Source: JBCBKL01 sp038521825
GTDB taxonomy: Bacteria > Pseudomonadota > Alphaproteobacteria > Rhodobacterales > Rhodobacteraceae
Direction of reading: 5' to 3'
DNA: 64,000 nt
Assembly: GCA_038521825.1 (NCBI GenBank)
Contig: JBCBKL010000013.1
Span: 1-64,000, forward strand
In this document: piece by piece, positions 19,074 to 27,118 of the stretch
Layout: every line of letters starts with the position of its first letter
Numbering within the stretch: the first letter of the stretch is position 1
Program-made: the position numbers and the translations under genes
Notes under the pieces: generated by a model
Seen by the model: the letters and a program-made list of their open reading frames with translations, nothing else
Database searches by the model: none
What the model was told of the DNA's origin: nothing

Positions 19074-20225
19074 TTAGGCCCCCTCTTCGATCACTTCGAC
19101 CAGTTGGCCCGCCGTCACGCGCTGCGGCCCTTCGGTCAGCAGTTTCGTGCCTTCGGGAAACGTTCCGCGGGCAAAGACACGGTCACCGCTGGTGTAAAGC
19201 AGCTCGACCGTCGCCTGACGCACCATGTTGTCCTGGTCGACGACCTGGAGGGTCCATGTGCCTCGCGCGCCTTCCTTTAGACTGCGGGTGGGCACCCATA
19301 CCCCCCGTTCCTCGACACGGCTGGTGGCCGCTAGGCTAGCGGTCTGACCAAGGGCCAGATCAACATCACTTTCAATCTCGAAGAGAACGGTTCGGGTCCG
19401 CGTAACCGGATCAATGTCTGGGCGGACGCTGAAAACGCCCGCGCTGTATGTGCGAGCTCCGACCGTAATTTCGGTCGCGTCAATGGCCGAAAGTTCGACG
19501 TTCAGCGGCAGACCAATGCGAACCAGCGGTGCGCCTTCGGCTACCAGCCCCAGAATGGTCTGACCAGCGGCCAGCGTTTCGCCCCCGTCCACGTTCGATA
19601 GCGTAATCCGGCCCGCCATCGGCGCGTGCAGTTCAGATTTTTCCAACTGTAGGCGGATGCTGTCGAGGTTGGCGTCGATCTCGGCCACCCGGGCCGTCAA
19701 CTCCCGCTGGGTCGCCATGGCTTCATCTAAGCGTTCTTGGCTGGCAAAGCCGCGATCCCGCAGGGCCTCGTTACGCTCGACAGTCTGGTCGGCGAAGTCG
19801 AGCTGGGCAAGGACCGCTTTCTTCGAAGCGTTCAAACGTTCCCGGTCAGCCAGCAGGAGGTCAGTATCCAGCCGCGCGATCAACTGGCCCATCTCAACGG
19901 GGTCGCCTTCGCCGACGAGAACCTCGTCAAGGCGACCGGCGAGCTCGAACGACAGGTTCACCGTTTCGCGGGCTTCGACCTGACCGACGAACCGGCGCGT
20001 CACGGTATAGCCGTCTTCGAAAACGATCGGGGCTGCTGACACCGGCATTGGCGGCGCAACCTGGGCCGTCGCCTCCGCCGTAGCTTCGGCGCGCTCTGTC
20101 ATGAACGCGGCGCCTGCCCCGACCGCGACGACGGCGATGGCAATGAATGCGCCATTCAAACCAAGGGATATGATCCCTGCAACAACTCTTCGCGCTAACG
20201 ATCGTTTCTTCGGTTCCTCAGGCAT
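19074..20225 (-). CDS. RND efflux periplasmic adaptor subunit
   Basis: A 383-residue membrane-fusion protein. It has an N-terminal transmembrane anchor (about residues 12-45), a split biotinyl-lipoyl-like domain (VEARETVNLSFELAGRLDEVLVGEGDPV and SELHAPMAGRI), an alpha-helical hairpin between them (about residues 110-175) and a beta-barrel/membrane-proximal C-terminus. It bridges the permease and an outer-membrane channel. It is the first gene of the pump operon and diverges from the TetR gene across an inverted repeat. Confidence 0.92.
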   Translation of the reverse strand: MPEEPKKRSLARRVVAGIISLGLNGAFIAIAVVAVGAGAAFMTERAEATAEATAQVAPPMPVSAAPIVFEDGYTVTRRFVGQVEARETVNLSFELAGRLDEVLVGEGDPVEMGQLIARLDTDLLLADRERLNASKKAVLAQLDFADQTVERNEALRDRGFASQERLDEAMATQRELTARVAEIDANLDSIRLQLEKSELHAPMAGRITLSNVDGGETLAAGQTILGLVAEGAPLVRIGLPLNVELSAIDATEITVGARTYSAGVFSVRPDIDPVTRTRTVLFEIESDVDLALGQTASLAATSRVEERGVWVPTRSLKEGARGTWTLQVVDQDNMVRQATVELLYTSGDRVFARGTFPEGTKLLTEGPQRVTAGQLVEVIEEGA

Positions 20226-20279
20226 TGCGACCTCCCGGTGGTTTGTGCCTCGGCAACGACAAATTACGCCCTAGATAAT

Positions 20280-20315
20280 GTAAGAGACTCTAACTTCAAT
20301 GTTAGAACGTCTTAC
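20280..20315. promoter_or_regulatory. TetR-type operator between the RND operon and its regulator
   Basis: GTAAGAGACTCTAAC (20280-20294) and GTTAGAACGTCTTAC (20301-20315) are inverted repeats matching at 12 of 15 positions, separated by TTCAAT. The 36-bp element sits in the divergent promoter region in an otherwise AT-rich patch, where autorepression of tetR and repression of the pump are expected. Confidence 0.72.
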
Positions 20316-20352
20316 TTTGACAATTTTTACGGCGCAAGGCACAAGTCGGATC

Positions 20353-20964
20353 ATGAAAGAGGCAACAACACCCGAAAAAAGAGCATATCACCACGGCGAC
20401 CTTCGCGCGGGGCTGTTGGCCGCAATCCGGCAACTCGTTGAAGAAAAAGGGCCCGATCAGTTTTCTGTCGCCGAGGCTGCAAGGCTCGCCGGGGTCTCAA
20501 CTGCCGCGCCGTACAAGCATTTCAAGGATCGCGACGAGATGCTGAAGGCGGCAGCACTTGACAACATGGCCCGCCAATCCACCGAAATGCGGGATGCTCT
20601 TGCCCCGCTTCCGCCAAAATGCGTTGAGCGGATCGAGGCGCTTGGCCAGCTCTATATCGAATGTGCGATGCGGGAGCCGGGCATGTTTCGGCTGACCTTT
20701 GCGCTTTCAAGCGGCCACAACCGGGATCCGTCACTGATCGCGAGCGGAAAGGCCATGTTTGGCCTGGTGCAGCACGAGGTAGCGAGCTTTCTGGGGATTG
20801 ACCCCTTCGACCCCGAGGCCGAACGCCGCGCGATGATGCTATGGAGCTTTGTTCACGGCCTGTCATTCCTGCTGATCGACGGAAAGGTCGAGGCGATGGA
20901 ACTCGACCTCGACCTCCCTCAGATCCTGCATGATATGGCGCAGCGCGTGATGGTCGATCACTAA
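20353..20964 (+). CDS. TetR/AcrR family transcriptional regulator
   Basis: A 203-residue regulator with the N-terminal helix-turn-helix (HHGDLRAGLLAAIRQLVEEKG, then FSVAEAARLAGVSTAAPYKHF) and a C-terminal ligand domain with the WSFVHGLSFLLIDG block of the TetR_C_33/WHG type. The ATG at 20353 is preferred over the upstream ATG at 20299, which lies inside the operator. Divergent from the RND operon, it is most likely the pump repressor. Confidence 0.88.
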   Translation: MKEATTPEKRAYHHGDLRAGLLAAIRQLVEEKGPDQFSVAEAARLAGVSTAAPYKHFKDRDEMLKAAALDNMARQSTEMRDALAPLPPKCVERIEALGQLYIECAMREPGMFRLTFALSSGHNRDPSLIASGKAMFGLVQHEVASFLGIDPFDPEAERRAMMLWSFVHGLSFLLIDGKVEAMELDLDLPQILHDMAQRVMVDH

Positions 20965-20985
20965 GATGGGCGCGCCCGCTCCCCC

Positions 20986-21735
20986 TTAGCCGAACCAGAT
21001 TGCACGACGGATCAGGTTGAGACCCAGGAATACGAAGACGATTAATAGGATGTTCCGAAACCGCGCCGGTGACGCCCGATTGCGCAGCGCCTCACCCGCA
21101 GCGAAGCCAAGCAAGGTTGGTACCAGCATCAGGGCCGATGCGAGGCTAAGCGGCCCCGTCAGGAACCCAAGCTGCGCGTAGGCCGCCAGCAACGGCAGGC
21201 TGCCGACAAAGATCAGAAAGCCCGAGGCCCGCACGAACTCGTCCTTATCCACGCCGCGCGCCGTCAGATACATTGCAAGCGGCGCAGCCCATCCAGCGGT
21301 CATTCCCCCAATGATACCTGCAAACACGCCAAACCCCACCTGCGCCGCCCCGTCGAACCGATCCGCGATTGCGGGAACCCATCCTTTCCAGCTGAACGCG
21401 ACAAAGAACAGGATGACGGCACCAAGAACCGCCAGCAACGCGCGGTCCGTCGTCTCTCGGGTGACAAAGGTCGTCGCAGCAACGCCCAGAAAAAGTACGA
21501 AGGCAAAGAGCCCATAGCGCCTTCCTGTACGGGCGATCTCGCCCGCGCGCAAAAGTTGCCAAAAGTTCGATCCGATCATGGGGAACAGAACCAGCGAAAT
21601 CGCGGTCCTCGGGTCAAATGCAAGCGTCAGAAGCGCGATGGCTACGGTGGGAAGCCCAAGACCCGTGAGCCCCTTGACCGTCCCGGCCAACAGGAAGGCG
21701 GCCGAACCGACAATCAGGACAAGCTCCGTATTCAC
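20986..21735 (-). CDS. TauE/SafE family sulfite/sulfonate exporter-like membrane protein
   Basis: A 249-residue polytopic protein (about 7-8 hydrophobic segments). It has the family opening GSAAFLLAGTVKGLTGLGLPTVAIALL and the second-repeat block VGFGVFAGIIGGMTAGWAAPLAMYL. Members move sulfite, sulfoacetate or other organic anions; substrate assignment needs context. Here it is the last gene of a minus-strand series with a CoA-transferase, a citryl-CoA-lyase-like protein and TTT transporters, and sulfatases lie further upstream, so export of a sulfur or carboxylate product is possible. Confidence 0.82.
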   Translation of the reverse strand: MNTELVLIVGSAAFLLAGTVKGLTGLGLPTVAIALLTLAFDPRTAISLVLFPMIGSNFWQLLRAGEIARTGRRYGLFAFVLFLGVAATTFVTRETTDRALLAVLGAVILFFVAFSWKGWVPAIADRFDGAAQVGFGVFAGIIGGMTAGWAAPLAMYLTARGVDKDEFVRASGFLIFVGSLPLLAAYAQLGFLTGPLSLASALMLVPTLLGFAAGEALRNRASPARFRNILLIVFVFLGLNLIRRAIWFG

Positions 21736-21768
21736 CGGTCGATCCGCGAACCTGTCGACAGCGGCCCA

Positions 21769-22530
21769 CTACCCGTCATAGGTCCAGCGATAATGCGGTG
21801 GCGTCGGCCCCTTGTTCCGACCACCTTGCTGCGATTGTTCCCACGCATGGGCTAATATCCCAACGGAACGAGACAGGCAGAAAAGGCCACGCGCCAGCGG
21901 GCCGGCAAATCCAAGCTCTGCAAAGATAACCGCCGTCGCCCCGTCGATATTCATGGGCACGGTACGGCCCTTCTGCCGTGTCAGGTGTTCTTCGACCCAC
22001 CTCGCAATCTCGGCAAAGCGTCCCTCGACGGTACCGGCGGACTTTGCCTCATCCACAAGCGCGAGGAGCCGTGGCGCGCGCGGATCGACAGGCTTGTGAA
22101 ACCGATGACCGAAACCGGGAACGATCGGCCCATGATCCCTGACCCAGTCGGCCAAAGCAGCCTCGCGGTCCTCCGACCCCATCAACCTCTCGTAAAGCAG
22201 AACCGCCTGCTCCCCTGCGCCACCATGGACATCACCCAACATGTTTACGCCGTTTGCAACGGCCGCCTGCAGGCCAACCCCACAGGTCATGGCCATGCGC
22301 GCGGCAGCGATCGATGGCGCCTGCGGGCCATGATCGACCGCTGCAACCAAAGCCGCTTCGAGCAGGCTGGCCTGCCCAGCGTTCGGGATCTCGCCCCGCA
22401 GCATCAGCCAGATCATCTGCGGAAACGACAGCGTGCCGATGAGGTCCTGGATGGGCCGCCCGCGAATATCGATGCGGCCCGGCTCCATATCGATGATGGA
22501 TGTGCGCCACCAATCCGAGACATCGCTCAT
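21769..22530 (-). CDS. citryl-CoA lyase-like (citrate synthase C-terminal fold) protein
   Basis: A 253-residue protein resembling the C-terminal half of citrate synthase and stand-alone citryl-CoA lyases. It carries IRGRPIQDLIGTLSFPQMIWL at the start, NMLGDVHGGAGEQAV, the GFGHRFHKPVDPRAPRLL block with the family His, and a final MNIDGATAVIFAELGF block. Such proteins cleave a citryl-CoA-type thioester to acetyl-CoA and an oxo-acid. It overlaps the CoA-transferase gene upstream by 4 bases, which fits a two-step activation-cleavage pair. The true substrate may be a citrate analogue. Confidence 0.82.
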   Translation of the reverse strand: MSDVSDWWRTSIIDMEPGRIDIRGRPIQDLIGTLSFPQMIWLMLRGEIPNAGQASLLEAALVAAVDHGPQAPSIAAARMAMTCGVGLQAAVANGVNMLGDVHGGAGEQAVLLYERLMGSEDREAALADWVRDHGPIVPGFGHRFHKPVDPRAPRLLALVDEAKSAGTVEGRFAEIARWVEEHLTRQKGRTVPMNIDGATAVIFAELGFAGPLARGLFCLSRSVGILAHAWEQSQQGGRNKGPTPPHYRWTYDG

Positions 22531-23696
22531 TGGGTACCTCCCTCAGCGCCACGCTCACAGAGGGCGTCCAGCCGATCACTATCCTGCCCAAGCACAGGCG
22601 GAGCGCTGTTGGGATGCGGCCGTCGCCCATCAATCAATACCGGCGAGGCACAGACATCGACCGGTTCGCCAGCCACCTCGACCGAGGCGATCAAATCGCG
22701 GCCCCGCACCTGAGGCTGATCCAGCGCCGCCGGAACGTTTAACACCGGACCGCAAGGCACACCGGCCGCGCTCAGGGTTTCGACCCAGTGCGCCGCCGGC
22801 CTTTGCGCCAGCACGGTTTCAAGCTCATCCCGCAAAGCAAGCCGATTGCGCTTTCGATCCTCACGCGTTCGATATGCGGGCTCTGCCATCAGATCCGCCA
22901 GCCCCAGGAGCCGCGCAAGCGTTTCCCATTGCTGGTCCTGATTGGCCGCGATGTTGATCGGATCGTCCGCCGTGCGAAATGTCCCCGACGGCGCCGATGT
23001 CGTGTTTTCGTTGCCGTGGCGCACCGGTTCGGTGCCGCCGATCAAGTGATTGGATACGACCCAGCCCATCGAAGACAGCATCGCATCCAACATGGATACG
23101 TCCAAAAAACAGCCCCGAGGCCTGCGGTTAAGAGCTGCGGAAATGGCAAACGCGGCCGTCATGCCGCCGAATGTATCGGCCAAGGGATAGCCCACCCGCG
23201 TGGGATCGCCCTCCGCTGTCCCGGTGATGGACATGACGCCGCTGACGCCCTGCACGATCTGATCGTAGGCCGGAGCATCTCGCAGCGGCCCGTCCTGCCC
23301 AAAGCCGGAGATGGCACAATAGATCAGCTCCGGCTGATCCACGCGCAGGACATCATAGCCAAGGCCAAGGCGGTCCATCACGCCGGGGCGAAAATTCTCG
23401 ACCAGCACATCGGCAGTTTTGACGAGCCGGATAAATCGGGCACGGTCGGTTTCTAACTTTAGGTCCAGCGTCACCGATTGCTTGCCCGCGTTCTGGGCCA
23501 GAAACGAGATCCCCATTCCGGATGCGTTACGATCCGGATCACTGCCGAGTTGACGGGCAAGATCGCCGCTGCCTGCACGTTCGACCTTGATCACCTCGGC
23601 CCCGAAAAGCGCGAGTTGGTAGCAGCAATAGGGGCCGGCGAGGACATTCGTCAGATCAAGAACGCGAACGCCCGACAGCGGCCCGTCAGTCGCCAT
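22527..23696 (-). CDS. CaiB/BaiF family III CoA-transferase
   Basis: A 389-residue CoA-transferase that moves CoA between carboxylates. It shows GVRVLDLTNVLAGPYC at the start, the FLAQNAGKQSVTLDLK block (about residues 65-80), VLVENFRPGVMDRLGLGYD with the catalytic-loop region, and AISGFGQDGP. It overlaps tctA1 by 11 bases and the lyase gene by 4, so transport, activation and cleavage appear coupled in one operon. The likely role is to convert the imported di- or tricarboxylate to its CoA ester. Confidence 0.9.
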   Translation of the reverse strand: MATDGPLSGVRVLDLTNVLAGPYCCYQLALFGAEVIKVERAGSGDLARQLGSDPDRNASGMGISFLAQNAGKQSVTLDLKLETDRARFIRLVKTADVLVENFRPGVMDRLGLGYDVLRVDQPELIYCAISGFGQDGPLRDAPAYDQIVQGVSGVMSITGTAEGDPTRVGYPLADTFGGMTAAFAISAALNRRPRGCFLDVSMLDAMLSSMGWVVSNHLIGGTEPVRHGNENTTSAPSGTFRTADDPINIAANQDQQWETLARLLGLADLMAEPAYRTREDRKRNRLALRDELETVLAQRPAAHWVETLSAAGVPCGPVLNVPAALDQPQVRGRDLIASVEVAGEPVDVCASPVLIDGRRPHPNSAPPVLGQDSDRLDALCERGAEGGTQ

Positions 23697-25203
23697 CGGC
23701 TATCCCTTTCATGCGGGCGCGGGCACGGCGGGCGCGATAGCTTGGCAGCAGAACGAGGATCGCCGCGATGACCAAAAGACTCAGGGTCATTGGACGCTCC
23801 AACACAAAACCGATCCCATCGTACAGCTGCATGGATCGGCTGAAATTGTCTTCCAGCATCCGGCCCAGAATGAACCCGATCAGCAGCGGGGCAAGCGGGT
23901 AGTCGGCGAACCGAAGGACGGTCGCGCAGATACCGAAACCAACGAGGATCAGGAGCTCGGTCGCATTGTTCTGCCCAATATAGGCCCCCATTAGGGTAAA
24001 GAACAAAATGAACGGGATCAGATAGGTCCGCGGGACAGCCAGCACCTTGGCGATGTAGGGGATCAGCGGCAGGTTCAGGATCAGGAGGACCAGGTTGCCG
24101 ATATACATCGAAATGATGACGGCCCAGAAAATCTGCGGCTCGTCGATCATCAGCCGCGGTCCGGGTGTGACGTTGAGGGCGATGAGCGCACCCAGCAGGA
24201 TCGCCGTTGTGCCGGAACCCGGGATGCCCAGCGTGAGCAGAGGCACGAACGACCCGGTGCAGGCCGCGTTGTTCGCCGTTTCGGGCGCGGCAAGACCCTT
24301 GATCGAGCCCTTGCCGAACTCTTCCTGCTCTGCGCCCTTGGTCAGATTGCGCTCAACTGCGTAGCCTAGGAACGACGCAATCGTCGCCCCCGCCCCGGGA
24401 AGGACACCGATAAAGAAACCCTGCAGCGATTGGCGACCGATCACCGGCGCAATCGCCTTGGCCTCTTGGCGTGTGATGCGCAGGTCCTTGATCTCACCTC
24501 CGCCCTGCCCGGTGGCAGACCGGGCAGGGTTGAGGACGAGGAAAATTGCCTCGGGCAATGCAAACATCGCCATGGCCAACGTGATGAACCCAAAGCCAGA
24601 CTGCAGGTCCATCAGCCCCATGGTGAAGCGTGGCATGTTGAAAAGCGCGCCCTCGCCCACAGTTGCCATGATCAGGCCCAGAAGCGTCATCAGAATGGCC
24701 TTGGCCACCTGACCGGACCCGGCAAAGGCCGCAATCGCGGAAAGGCCCACGACCATCAGCGCAAAGTATTCGGCGGAGTGAAAGAGCAATGCAACTGTCG
24801 AAAGGGCGGGCGCAAAAACCATCAGCAGGATGGCCCCGATCGTGCCGCCGCTGAAGCTGGCAATGGCCGCGATGGTCAGCGCCTTGCCCGCCTTGCCCTG
24901 CCGCGCCATGGGATAGCCGTCGAAACTCGTGGCGACGGTGCCCGCGACGCCGGGCGCATTCAGCAGGATCGAAGACGTCGATCCGCCGAAGATCGCTCCA
25001 TAATAGACCCCGGCGAGCAGAATCAGCGCTGCCGACGGATCACCCAGAGAAATCGCAACCGGGATCATGATGGCAATGATACTCATGGGCCCAAGCCCGG
25101 GCAGCATACCGATGAATGTGCCAATCAGGCAGCCGCCGATCACCATCAGCAGGTTCTGAATTGAAAAAGCGGTGCCGAGACCGATGAGAATGCCTTCGAT
25201 CAT
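23686..25203 (-). CDS. tctA: tripartite tricarboxylate transporter permease (TctA), first set
   Basis: The large membrane subunit (505 residues, about 11-12 helices) of a TTT importer. It has the family blocks GTFIGMLPGLGPMSIIAIMIP, YYGAIFGGSTSSILLNAPG and GFFIGVLPGAGATIASFLGYAVE, plus PETANNAACTGSFVPLLTLGIPGSGTTA. It forms a complex with the adjacent TctB and the periplasmic TctC for sodium-driven carboxylate uptake. The gene sits between tctB and the CoA-transferase in one minus-strand operon. Confidence 0.94.
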   Translation of the reverse strand: MIEGILIGLGTAFSIQNLLMVIGGCLIGTFIGMLPGLGPMSIIAIMIPVAISLGDPSAALILLAGVYYGAIFGGSTSSILLNAPGVAGTVATSFDGYPMARQGKAGKALTIAAIASFSGGTIGAILLMVFAPALSTVALLFHSAEYFALMVVGLSAIAAFAGSGQVAKAILMTLLGLIMATVGEGALFNMPRFTMGLMDLQSGFGFITLAMAMFALPEAIFLVLNPARSATGQGGGEIKDLRITRQEAKAIAPVIGRQSLQGFFIGVLPGAGATIASFLGYAVERNLTKGAEQEEFGKGSIKGLAAPETANNAACTGSFVPLLTLGIPGSGTTAILLGALIALNVTPGPRLMIDEPQIFWAVIISMYIGNLVLLILNLPLIPYIAKVLAVPRTYLIPFILFFTLMGAYIGQNNATELLILVGFGICATVLRFADYPLAPLLIGFILGRMLEDNFSRSMQLYDGIGFVLERPMTLSLLVIAAILVLLPSYRARRARARMKGIADGD

Positions 25204-25206
25204 CGC

Positions 25207-25695
25207 TCAGGTCCCCACGAAGAACGGCCACGGGCGCAGGAAGATGCCCAGCACCTCTTGCACCAGATACCAGACCCCAAAGGTTGCAACCAAGGCGACC
25301 GGGATCAGAATGTGAAACTTGCGCTCACCCAGAACCATGGCCCCGATGATCAGAAAACCGGACGTTGCAAGGATGAAACCAGCGGGACGCAGCAACAGCG
25401 CGTAAACCACCATCAGCCCCAACAGGATCAAAGCCGGGACGAGGTGATAGTCGGTCAAACGCCTGTAATCGATGTCGGCCTGTGCCGGATCTTTTGGTCT
25501 GTTCTCGAGCCCCAGCAGGATCACCAGCGAGGTCAGCACCGCACCCACAGCCAGCACCTTTGGGAAGGTCGACGGCCAGATCGGGTTGCGCTGCATGAAA
25601 GGCGGCAATTGCGCATCCATGGTGAAGAAGGCCGCATATCCATAAGCGAGACAGATCATCAGGATGATGAGCGCGATCCAACGATCTAAGGCCAT
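25207..25695 (-). CDS. tctB: tripartite tricarboxylate transporter small membrane subunit (TctB), first set
   Basis: A 162-residue protein with four hydrophobic segments (about residues 7-25, 45-60, 85-105, 125-155), the size and topology of TctB. It lies 3 bases before tctA and 66 bases after tctC in the usual C-B-A order. Sequence conservation in TctB is low, so context carries much of the weight. Confidence 0.86.
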   Translation of the reverse strand: MALDRWIALIILMICLAYGYAAFFTMDAQLPPFMQRNPIWPSTFPKVLAVGAVLTSLVILLGLENRPKDPAQADIDYRRLTDYHLVPALILLGLMVVYALLLRPAGFILATSGFLIIGAMVLGERKFHILIPVALVATFGVWYLVQEVLGIFLRPWPFFVGT

Positions 25696-25761
25696 GCCTG
25701 CATCCTCCGGTCTCGGGGGGTCAGAGCGCGGGGCAACCCGCGCCCTGACATTGATTGAAGC

Positions 25762-26748
25762 CTAGAGGAAGCCGAGCTTCTTCATCAGATCGCCGATGAC
25801 CTTTTCCTGCCCTTCGAGGAAGGTTTTGAAGTCATCACCCGAATTGTGAATGTTGACCCAGCCGTTACGGGCCCGCACTTCTTCCCATTCGGGGGTGTCG
25901 TACATCTTGGCGATGGCGTCCTGATACACCGCCAGCTTGTCGTCCGGCAGGCCGGGGGCGGCAAAGAACCCGCGCCAGTTCACAAAGGTCGTGTCGATAC
26001 CCTGTTCCTGCATCGTCGGCGCGTCACCATAGGCCGCGACACGCTCATCCGCCGTCACACCAATGATCTTGACCTCGCCCGCGTTGGCCAGATCGACGGC
26101 TTCGGAAAAGCCCGTAGACAGTGCGGCGATCTCGCCCGAAAGCAATGCCGCCATCGCCTTGCCGCCAGCGTCGTAGGGGATGTATTTGACGCCAAGCGCA
26201 TCCTTGCCAGCGGCTTCCATCACCATCGCGGCGACAAGGTGGTCCATCCCACCCGGAACCGAACCGCCGCCAATTGCCGTGCCGTTTGGATCGGCATCGT
26301 AGGCAGCCATCAGGTCAGCCATGGAATTGATGGGGCTGTCCTTGCCCACGACCATCGCGGCATAATCCCCGATGGTGCCGGACACGAGCGTCAGATCGCG
26401 GAAGTTGTGCGGGAACACGCCCGTCAGCGACCGGATCACGATCGGGGTGGAGTTCACCATCAGCGTGCCATGCTGGCTTTCGGCGTTTTCGATCAGATAA
26501 CCGATGGCCTTGCCGCCTCCGCCGCCTGACATATTTTCGTAGCTGGCCGTGCCAACGATACCGGCCTTGGTCAAAGCTTCGCCAGTGCCGCGCGCGGTTC
26601 CGTCCCAACCACCGCCCGCGCCGCCGGGGATCAGAAAATGCACACTGTCCAAGACCTGATGTCCGCCCGCCTGAACCGATCCGGCCAGAGCGATACAAGC
26701 GACGCCTGCCGCCATCATGACCCGACGGGTCAATCCATATTTCGTCAT
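25762..26748 (-). CDS. tctC: TTT periplasmic substrate-binding protein (TctC), first set
   Basis: A 328-residue Bug-family binding protein. It has a signal peptide (MTKYGLTRRVMMAAGVACIALAGS-type, cleavage near QAGG), the N-terminal ligand-loop block FLIPGGAGGGWDGTARGTGEAL, and later VNWRGFFAAPGLPD and a C-terminal GDLMKKLGFL. Bug proteins bind di- and tricarboxylates by their two carboxylate ends. The first gene of the transport-activation-cleavage operon; the substrate is not evident. Confidence 0.92.
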   Translation of the reverse strand: MTKYGLTRRVMMAAGVACIALAGSVQAGGHQVLDSVHFLIPGGAGGGWDGTARGTGEALTKAGIVGTASYENMSGGGGGKAIGYLIENAESQHGTLMVNSTPIVIRSLTGVFPHNFRDLTLVSGTIGDYAAMVVGKDSPINSMADLMAAYDADPNGTAIGGGSVPGGMDHLVAAMVMEAAGKDALGVKYIPYDAGGKAMAALLSGEIAALSTGFSEAVDLANAGEVKIIGVTADERVAAYGDAPTMQEQGIDTTFVNWRGFFAAPGLPDDKLAVYQDAIAKMYDTPEWEEVRARNGWVNIHNSGDDFKTFLEGQEKVIGDLMKKLGFL

Positions 26749-27118
26749 TCTTTCCTCCCAAATGTCTTAGGCGGTCTTTGCCACCTGCCCAACAATTTAT
26801 GCACGATAACCTGTCGCCAGCCTTACAAAAATTCGGTCCGGGTACGGTTTTTTTGCGATTGGGCACGGAAGTTGTGGCCTCATACCAACCAACTCGACGC
26901 GCCGTCGCTCATTGCCAAAGCCATGACGAACCTTGGCCTTTCCGGGTTAAGTACATGGAATCACGTCAATTTCCACGTTCTCCCGGGCGCTGGTCGGAAA
27001 TCGTGAGCAGCAACGAAAATTCGGACGGCACACGGGCAAACCGCAGGCCGGGCCAATCCTGGCAGCGCATTTGAAAGGAGCCGACCCTTGCCCCGAAGAA
27101 CCGCCAAGCGAAGAAAGA
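26749..27118. other. 370-base intergenic region upstream of the first TTT operon
   Basis: No convincing gene on either strand. It separates the upstream sulfatase (27119-28645) from tctC1 on the same strand and should carry the promoter of the tctC1 operon. A short run of seven T near 26850 is not preceded by a good hairpin in either direction. No clear palindromic operator was found. Confidence 0.5.

Noticed and set aside
26778..27074. Short plus-strand frame in the gap before tctC1
   Set aside because: No ribosome-binding site, no similarity, composition unlike the neighbouring genes.
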